A program made the translations under genes and the position numbers. The notes under the pieces are model-generated. The model was not told where the DNA came from, did not search any database, and saw only the letters and a program-made list of their open reading frames with translations. From Vreelandella populi (lineage in GTDB: Bacteria > Pseudomonadota > Gammaproteobacteria > Pseudomonadales > Halomonadaceae), in the NCBI RefSeq assembly GCF_003989825.1, contig NZ_RZHE01000006.1, forward strand, positions 434,001 to 498,000: a stretch of 64,000 nucleotides of DNA, given 5' to 3'. Positions 58,626 to 64,000 of the stretch are shown here, one piece after another; the stretch's first letter is position 1; every line of letters starts with the position of its first letter.

Positions 58626-61253
58626 GTGCTTAACGATCGACAAGCAGAGCTAAACCGGATTCAGGATGCGTTGCGTACAAGCGAGGCGGAATTCCGGACG
58701 CTCGTAGAAACCATGCCGCAAATTGTCTGGGTTACCCGCCCGGATGGCTGGCACATCGACTTTAATCAATCCTGGCTGGATTATACTGGGCTGACACTAG
58801 AAGAGAGCCTAGGCTTTGGCTGGAACCCACCCTTCCATCCCGATGATCGGGCTCGAGCTGCTGAGCGGTGGCATCAAGCGACGAGTAGCGGCAAAACCTA
58901 TGAGATTGAATACCGGCTACGTCGCTGGGATGGAGTTTATCACTGGATGCTCGGCAGAGCCGTACCCATGCGCGATGCAGAGGGTAACATCGTTAAATGG
59001 TTCGGCACCTGCACGAACATTGACGATCTGAAGCGGACCCAGGAGCGTCTCGACGAGGCCCAGCGCATTGGAAAGATTGGGGATTGGGAATACAGTCTCA
59101 TCACCGGTGAGTCTATCTGTTCAGAGGTAGTCTATAACCTTTTAGGCAGAGACAGCCGACGTGATCCGCCCCCCACTCTGCATGAAAGTGCGATGCTCTT
59201 CGACACAAAAAGCGCTGCTCTTTTGAAAAAAATGATTCATTTGGGAGTCGCGTCAGGTCAAACGCAAACATTTGACCTTCGAACAAAAGGAAACAACGGC
59301 AAAGAGACTGATGTTCAGATCGTCGCCGTGCCCAGGAAAGATGATAGCGGCGAAGTAGTAAGCTTTTTTGGCACGATGCAGGATATTTCTGAACGAAAGC
59401 ATGCCGAACTTTCGTTGCACGCTAGAGCACAGCAGCAGCAGCTTGCCGCTGCCCTCGGGCGGTTTGCATTATCTGCCACGAGTCTTGACGAGGTGTATAA
59501 GGAAGCCGCATCGACGATCTCCCAGGGGTTTAAGGTTGAGTTTAGCGCCGTTATGCTGCTTGACGAGCCGCAAAGGCCTTTGTTTCTACAATCGGGTATA
59601 GGCTGGCAACCCGATTGGATCGGCCGCCAAGTGGTGGACCCAGAAAAGCAAACACAAACGTATCCCGTCCTAGCTTCCTACGAACCTGTCATTATTCATA
59701 ATTTTATTGAGGATTTTCGCTTTACTCCATCCGAACTGATCACTTCCCATGGTGTTGTCAGCGGTATCGATGTTTTGGTGGGCTGCGTTGAAAAGCCTAT
59801 CGGCATACTCGGCGCTTACGCCAGTACGCCCCGCATTTTCTCGACCGATGATGTTGCTTTTCTGCAAGGGCTTGCCAATATTCTGAGTGCTGCGGTCGAG
59901 CGCCAGCGGTCTAACGAACAGCTTAGGTACATGGCCCTTCATGATCCGCTCACCGGTCTGCCCAATCGGTTGCTGTTAACCGATCGGCTAAACGTCGCGC
60001 TGGCGTTCGCTCAGCGGCATGATCAGCAAGTCGCCCTGCTCTTCCTGGATCTCGACCGGTTCAAGCATGTGAATGACGTATTTGGGCATGCACTGGGTGA
60101 CCGACTTCTTCAGGAAGTTGCACGGCGGCTATCGAGCTGTGTGCGCGCAGAGGATACGGTAAGTCGACAAGGGGGCGATGAGTTTATCGTGGCCCTCTCG
60201 GGAATCAAGGAAGAGCAGGATGTCGCTCTCACTGCCGATAAACTGCTCAATGTCATTGCCTCGCCATTCATTCTGGAAGATACCGAAATTATCCTGGGTA
60301 TTAGCATTGGTGTAGCGTGTTTTCCCCGTCATGGAGAGGATGCGAAAACCTTAATGCGTAATGCCGATGCGGCCATGTATGTTGCTAAGAAATTTGGCCG
60401 CAACGGTTATCAGTTCTACGCACCTGAAATGAATATGCGAGCGCTGGATCGCTTGACGCTTGAAAGCGACCTGCATCGTGCTGTCGAACGCAATGAACTG
60501 TTTCTAATGTATCAGCCACAACTTGCGCTCAGTACTGGCGATGTTATTGGTCTGGAGGCGTTAATTCGATGGCGGCATCCCACCCGGGGGCTTATTTTAC
60601 CTGATCAGTTTATTCCTATTGCTGAGGAGTGCGGCCTCATTGTCCCTGTCGGCAAATGGGTGCTGGAAACGGCCTGCCGTCAACACGCTTACTGGGTGGC
60701 CCAGGGCATAACGAAAGGGTCCATGGCGGTCAATATTTCCGCACACCAATTCCGCCAGGCTGACTTTTGTGAACAAGTAAGCGATGTGCTTTTACGTACA
60801 GGTCTACCGCCTCACTTATTGGAATTGGAGGTCACGGAAGGCGTGGTTATGCAGGGTATTGAACAGGTCCTGCACAAACTCAACACGCTTCGTGAATTGG
60901 GAGTCACGCTTGCCATAGATGACTTCGGGACAGGCTATTCGAGCTTGAATTACCTTAAGCAGTTCCCACTCCATCGTTTAAAAATTGATCAATCATTCAC
61001 GCATGGATTGCCGGGTGATCAGGAGAGCGGAGCGATTGCCAAAGCGATCATCCAAATGGGGCTCAGTCTGGGGCTGGATGTGCTCGCTGAGGGAATTGAG
61101 ACCCAAGAGCAGGAAAAACACCTACAGGCCCTAGGCTGTAATGCCGGGCAGGGTTTTTTATACGCGAAGCCGCTTTCAGATGAGGAGTGCGAGCAATATC
61201 TGTGCGTTACTAGCTCGGGATTAGTTAACCAACCTAAGGGCGAGTTTGTCTAG
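58626..61253 (+). CDS. PAS-PAS-GAF-GGDEF-EAL c-di-GMP protein
   Basis: 875-aa cytoplasmic sensor enzyme with two PAS domains (about 15-140 and 145-265), a GAF domain (about 275-425), GGDEF (about 435-600) and EAL (about 615-865). GGDEF is intact (RQGGDEFIVAL), with an RxxD-type site not obvious; EAL is intact (GLEALIRW, with DDFGTGYSSLNYL). No transmembrane segment. The start is a GTG at 58626 without a good ribosome binding site and no ATG is available, so the N-terminus may be truncated or start later. It is flanked by the two lipoprotein copies. Confidence 0.9.
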   Translation: MLNDRQAELNRIQDALRTSEAEFRTLVETMPQIVWVTRPDGWHIDFNQSWLDYTGLTLEESLGFGWNPPFHPDDRARAAERWHQATSSGKTYEIEYRLRRWDGVYHWMLGRAVPMRDAEGNIVKWFGTCTNIDDLKRTQERLDEAQRIGKIGDWEYSLITGESICSEVVYNLLGRDSRRDPPPTLHESAMLFDTKSAALLKKMIHLGVASGQTQTFDLRTKGNNGKETDVQIVAVPRKDDSGEVVSFFGTMQDISERKHAELSLHARAQQQQLAAALGRFALSATSLDEVYKEAASTISQGFKVEFSAVMLLDEPQRPLFLQSGIGWQPDWIGRQVVDPEKQTQTYPVLASYEPVIIHNFIEDFRFTPSELITSHGVVSGIDVLVGCVEKPIGILGAYASTPRIFSTDDVAFLQGLANILSAAVERQRSNEQLRYMALHDPLTGLPNRLLLTDRLNVALAFAQRHDQQVALLFLDLDRFKHVNDVFGHALGDRLLQEVARRLSSCVRAEDTVSRQGGDEFIVALSGIKEEQDVALTADKLLNVIASPFILEDTEIILGISIGVACFPRHGEDAKTLMRNADAAMYVAKKFGRNGYQFYAPEMNMRALDRLTLESDLHRAVERNELFLMYQPQLALSTGDVIGLEALIRWRHPTRGLILPDQFIPIAEECGLIVPVGKWVLETACRQHAYWVAQGITKGSMAVNISAHQFRQADFCEQVSDVLLRTGLPPHLLELEVTEGVVMQGIEQVLHKLNTLRELGVTLAIDDFGTGYSSLNYLKQFPLHRLKIDQSFTHGLPGDQESGAIAKAIIQMGLSLGLDVLAEGIETQEQEKHLQALGCNAGQGFLYAKPLSDEECEQYLCVTSSGLVNQPKGEFV

Positions 61254-61313
61254 GTTGCTGCATTCAGCTTCTGCTGCCAAGCGGTCATTCATCCATAGAA
61301 GATGCCACTACCC

Positions 61314-61730
61314 ATGATCAAAAAAGCGTTAGCCCTAAGCGCCATGATATTGATAAGCGGGTGTAACGACAGCGACACCACCGCCTCAAATGCACCTGCT
61401 TCGTCTACTTCAACCGAGCAAAGCACATCTCATAAGGTTACCGACCAATGGGTGGGTAGCTGGATCGGCGTGGAAGGGTTAGTCTTGGAGATCAGCAAGG
61501 ACGAATCCGCAGACCCCGGCCACTATCTGCTTGAAATGCAGTACGGCCTGGACGCCGACCAAAGCGGAACATTCGAAGGGCAAGCCACAGACGAAGGCAT
61601 ACGCTTCAGCCGCGATGACGGCTCACAGCTACTTCGCGCCGGTGACGGTGAAACCACCGGCTTGAAATGGCTAGCAGAAAAAGAAGACTGCCTGGTAGTG
61701 CAACCCGGTGAAGGCTACTGCCGCGATTAA
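61314..61730 (+). CDS. Small lipoprotein of unknown function
   Basis: 138 aa with a lipoprotein signal (MIKKALALSAMILISGCN, lipobox LISGC) and a Ser/Thr-rich linker. The globular region holds QWVGSWIGVEGLVLEISKDE. A late pair of Cys (EDCLV and GYCRD) could form a disulfide. I do not recognise the family. The ATG at 61314 matches the start of the decayed paralogue; an ATG at 61302 is also in frame. It follows the GGDEF/EAL gene by 60 nt. Confidence 0.75.
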   Translation: MIKKALALSAMILISGCNDSDTTASNAPASSTSTEQSTSHKVTDQWVGSWIGVEGLVLEISKDESADPGHYLLEMQYGLDADQSGTFEGQATDEGIRFSRDDGSQLLRAGDGETTGLKWLAEKEDCLVVQPGEGYCRD

Positions 61731-61750
61731 CCTGTCCGGCAATCGCGAAA

Positions 61751-61774
61751 AGCGGCTACCCGCTTTCGGGTAGC
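61751..61774 (-). terminator. Weak terminator between the lipoprotein gene and RNase Z
   Basis: GCTACCCG/CGGGTAGC stem around CTTT, followed on the minus strand by CGCTTTTCGCG. The T tract is short; it may serve either convergent gene. Confidence 0.5.
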
Positions 61775-61809
61775 TGCCCATTTGCAAGAATAGCCGAAAC
61801 ACGAAAAGA

Positions 61810-62772
61810 CTATTCGCTCACCACTTCAGAAAAGTGGCCCGATTTATCCAAGGTAAATTCTAAAAAATCCCGCGCCAGGTAAAGGGAACCCGAATAGGCG
61901 CTCTGGGCCTCTTTGCGGATATCCTCAATGGAAGGCGACGCCTGAGGGTTGAACTGGTAACGCGGGCTAAAGTGCGTCAGCACCAAGTTAGGCAGCGCTA
62001 CCGACTCAGCAAAATCCCCAACAAGCTTGGCGTAGCTATGCCCCACTTCAATCGCCTTCTGGGCCATCTCTTGGGTATAGGTGGCTTCATGCACCAGCAC
62101 CTGGGCACCCGCGCATGCGTCAATCAATAACTCAGGCCGGTCATTGTCTCCCGCGATCACTACTTTCCTGGGCTTGTTCTTGAAGATTAAGTAGTCAGCG
62201 CTTTTTAACAGTTCACCCGCAAACTCAACATCAAACCCTTGCTTCAACTGACCCCACAACGGCCCTCTCGGGATTCCCTTTTGGGTTAGCTTTTCGATAT
62301 CTAAAGCGGCGTCGACATTTTTTTCTGTGAGCGCATAGGCGTAACACGCCACACGATGGGAAAGCTTGAACGTGGAAATTGCCATGTTCGCAAACTCAAC
62401 GCTTGGCAGGTCGTCCGAGGCAATAAACTCCAGGGCAAAGGGCAAGCCTAGCTGCGTAGCCTCGCAGGTCGCCTCCAACCACGCCTTGATGCCTGCGGGC
62501 GCCACAATGGTAAGCGGGTCTTTCCGGCCGTTCATTCCCGCACTCGCCAGTATGCCCGGCAGCCCATAGCAGTGGTCGCCGTGCACGTGGGTAATCAATA
62601 TGGCTTTCAATGAATTAAACGACAGTTTCGTGCGCAAAACCTGATGCTGAGTGCCCTCCCCGCAATCGATCAGGTACCAACCTTTCCCTTTGCTCTCGCG
62701 CAAAGCGATCCCGGTGACGTTTCTGCTTTTGGTGGGTACACCAGCGGAGGTGCCAAGGAATAGTAGGTTCAT
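61810..62772 (-). CDS. rnz: Ribonuclease Z (metallo-beta-lactamase fold)
   Basis: tRNA 3'-processing endonuclease/ElaC type, 320 aa. The N-terminal MNLLFLGTSAGVPTKSRNVTGI and zinc motif HVHGDHCYGLPG (HxHxDH) are typical, and VLVHEATYTQEMAQKAIEVGHSY with LTHFSPRY complete the site. The ATG at 62772 is used; a GTG at 62793 is in frame. Because tRNA genes here encode CCA, the enzyme may mainly act on other substrates. Confidence 0.92.
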   Translation of the reverse strand: MNLLFLGTSAGVPTKSRNVTGIALRESKGKGWYLIDCGEGTQHQVLRTKLSFNSLKAILITHVHGDHCYGLPGILASAGMNGRKDPLTIVAPAGIKAWLEATCEATQLGLPFALEFIASDDLPSVEFANMAISTFKLSHRVACYAYALTEKNVDAALDIEKLTQKGIPRGPLWGQLKQGFDVEFAGELLKSADYLIFKNKPRKVVIAGDNDRPELLIDACAGAQVLVHEATYTQEMAQKAIEVGHSYAKLVGDFAESVALPNLVLTHFSPRYQFNPQASPSIEDIRKEAQSAYSGSLYLARDFLEFTLDKSGHFSEVVSE

Positions 62773-63013
62773 ATCTTGTTCTCTTTTAGGCACATGCTTT
62801 GAAACCCAGCCTACGGATTCGCTGAATAAATGGGTAATCCAATGGCTGCGGCTTTAAGCAAAAACTGGCCGAACGCATGCCCGCTACCAAGCGCATGATG
62901 CGACAGCAGGCTAGCAAATGAAATGCGTTCAAAATACGCGAGCGCTGACTATGCTGAGTAGGGTCGCAACCAGCAGCCAATAACAATCACAACCACTCAG
63001 CAAAGGAAGCCCC

Positions 63014-64000
63014 ATGCGTCGCACACAACTATCCTCTTTCATACAACAGTCCTCTTTCATGATAGCGGGCCTTGGCCTGCTGATATCCTCCCCACTTTGG
63101 GCGTGGGACGGCGTCGTCGAGAAGCAAACCTTTGAGATCGACAGCTTCACGACTCAAAACGGCGAGACGATTCCCAACGTGACAGTAGGTTGGGAAGCCT
63201 ACGGCGAACTCAACGAAGCCCGCGATAACGCCATTCTGATCACCCACTTTTTCTCCGGCACCAGCCACGCAGCGGGCCGCTACAATGCTGACGGTAAACC
63301 CTCTGGCTACTGGGATGCCATCATCGGCCCCGGAAAAGCATTGGATACCGATGAGTACTACATCATCTCCTCGGATACGCTGGTGAATCTCAATGCCAAT
63401 GATCCTAATGTCACGACCACTGGGCCGGCCTCTATCAACCCAGACACCGACGAGCCGTGGGGCATGGATTTTCCGGTAGTCACCATTCGGGACTTTGTCG
63501 AAGTACAGCGTGAACTGCTTGAAAGCCAGGGGATTGAATCGCTGCATGCGGTGATGGGCGCGTCCATGGGGGCCCTGCAAGCAATTGAGTGGGCCAGCGC
63601 CTATCCTGACCGGGTTGAGCGCTTGATCCCCGTGATCGGCGGTGGCGTAGCCGACCCGTGGCTACTGGCCACGCTAAGTTCCTGGGCCGCGCCAATTCGC
63701 GTGGACGCCAATTGGAACGAGGGTAACTACTATGACGGCGAACCGCCCACCGATGGATTAAAAGAAGCGCTTAAACTCGTTACGCTCAATGCCAACCACT
63801 GGCAGTGGGCTAACGAAACCTTTAACCGTGATTGGGCCGATGAAGAACGCGACCCCGCCCAGGATATCAGCGCCCGCTACGCCATCGAGCAAACGCTGGA
63901 TGACATTGCCGTCGCCCGTGCGGAGCTTTCCGATGCCAACCACCTGCTCTACTTAGTACGCGCCAACCAAACCTTTATGGCAGGCCACGGTGACTCGTTA
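63014..64000 (+). CDS. MetX-like alpha/beta hydrolase with signal peptide (partial)
   Basis: Runs off the right edge with 329 codons seen. A signal peptide (SSFMIAGLGLLISSPLWAW) precedes a homoserine O-acetyltransferase-type fold: VGWEAYGELNEARDNAILITHFFSGTSH, then the nucleophile elbow VMGASMGALQAIEW (Ser). The catalytic Asp and His would lie later and are not fully visible. A periplasmic MetX relative is unlikely to make methionine; it may be an esterase. GGAAG precedes the ATG. Confidence 0.8.
   Translation, partial: MRRTQLSSFIQQSSFMIAGLGLLISSPLWAWDGVVEKQTFEIDSFTTQNGETIPNVTVGWEAYGELNEARDNAILITHFFSGTSHAAGRYNADGKPSGYWDAIIGPGKALDTDEYYIISSDTLVNLNANDPNVTTTGPASINPDTDEPWGMDFPVVTIRDFVEVQRELLESQGIESLHAVMGASMGALQAIEWASAYPDRVERLIPVIGGGVADPWLLATLSSWAAPIRVDANWNEGNYYDGEPPTDGLKEALKLVTLNANHWQWANETFNRDWADEERDPAQDISARYAIEQTLDDIAVARAELSDANHLLYLVRANQTFMAGHGDSL

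Overview
The window looks like chromosome of a halophilic or marine gammaproteobacterium, most likely Halomonas or a close relative. This is inferred from the proteins and from the gene order recA-recX-alaS-lysC-csrA-tRNA, pilMNOPQ-aroK-aroB-gltB-gltD, pyrG-kdsA-eno, and several TRAP transporters. I see no prophage, insertion sequence or CRISPR array. No database search was possible, so family calls come from recognised motifs.

Layout. 1-1,453 (-): start of a sodium-pumping oxaloacetate decarboxylase operon (oadG, partial oadA). 1,580-2,587 (+): dusC. 2,735-3,069 (-): tRNA operon Ser(GCU)-Arg(ACG)-Arg(ACG) with its promoter and terminators. 3,194-9,233 (-): csrA, lysC, alaS, recX and recA, with a LexA box before recA. 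9,322-13,084: pncC (-), then mutS and fdxA (+). 13,257-14,648 (-): a cystine/dicarboxylate-type symporter with an intrinsic terminator in its leader. 14,858-15,032 (-): an apparently unannotated GGA-rich small RNA of the CsrB/RsmZ type, with a perfect GacA-box palindrome about 180 bp upstream. 15,262-25,216 (-): eno, kdsA, pyrG, gltD and gltB. 25,669-31,895 (-): aroB, aroK and pilQPONM, divergent from mrcA (32,074-34,602, +).

34,710-46,419 is a catabolic region. On the minus strand are a TAXI-type TRAP transporter (solute-binding protein, DUF1850 protein, fused permease) and L-2-hydroxyglutarate oxidase. On the plus strand are a GlaR/CsiR-type repressor, glutaryl-CoA dehydrogenase, a glutarate-type CoA-transferase, an overlapping EAL/GGDEF pair and a GabT-type aminotransferase. 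Together these suggest use of lysine-derived 5-carbon compounds (5-aminovalerate, glutarate, L-2-hydroxyglutarate). A DctPQM TRAP transporter follows on the opposite strand (46,486-49,338).

49,636-64,000 is mixed: a YkoF-like protein, a hydrolase, dinB with a perfect LexA box, selO, a 3-methyladenine glycosylase whose 3' end overlaps a convergent sirtuin, and a UbiH-family monooxygenase. An Asp-nucleophile hydrolase lies divergent from a CGNR-family regulator, with two matching 29-bp inverted repeats spaced 42 bp apart between them. A decayed lipoprotein gene and its intact paralogue flank a PAS-GAF-GGDEF-EAL protein. RNase Z and a MetX-like secreted hydrolase cut by the window edge come last.

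The main regulatory theme is the Gac/Csr system: csrA, its GGA-rich leader, and a candidate antagonist small RNA with a GacA site all lie within 12 kb. Three c-di-GMP enzymes and the type IV pilus alignment operon are typical downstream targets of that system, but that link is inference.
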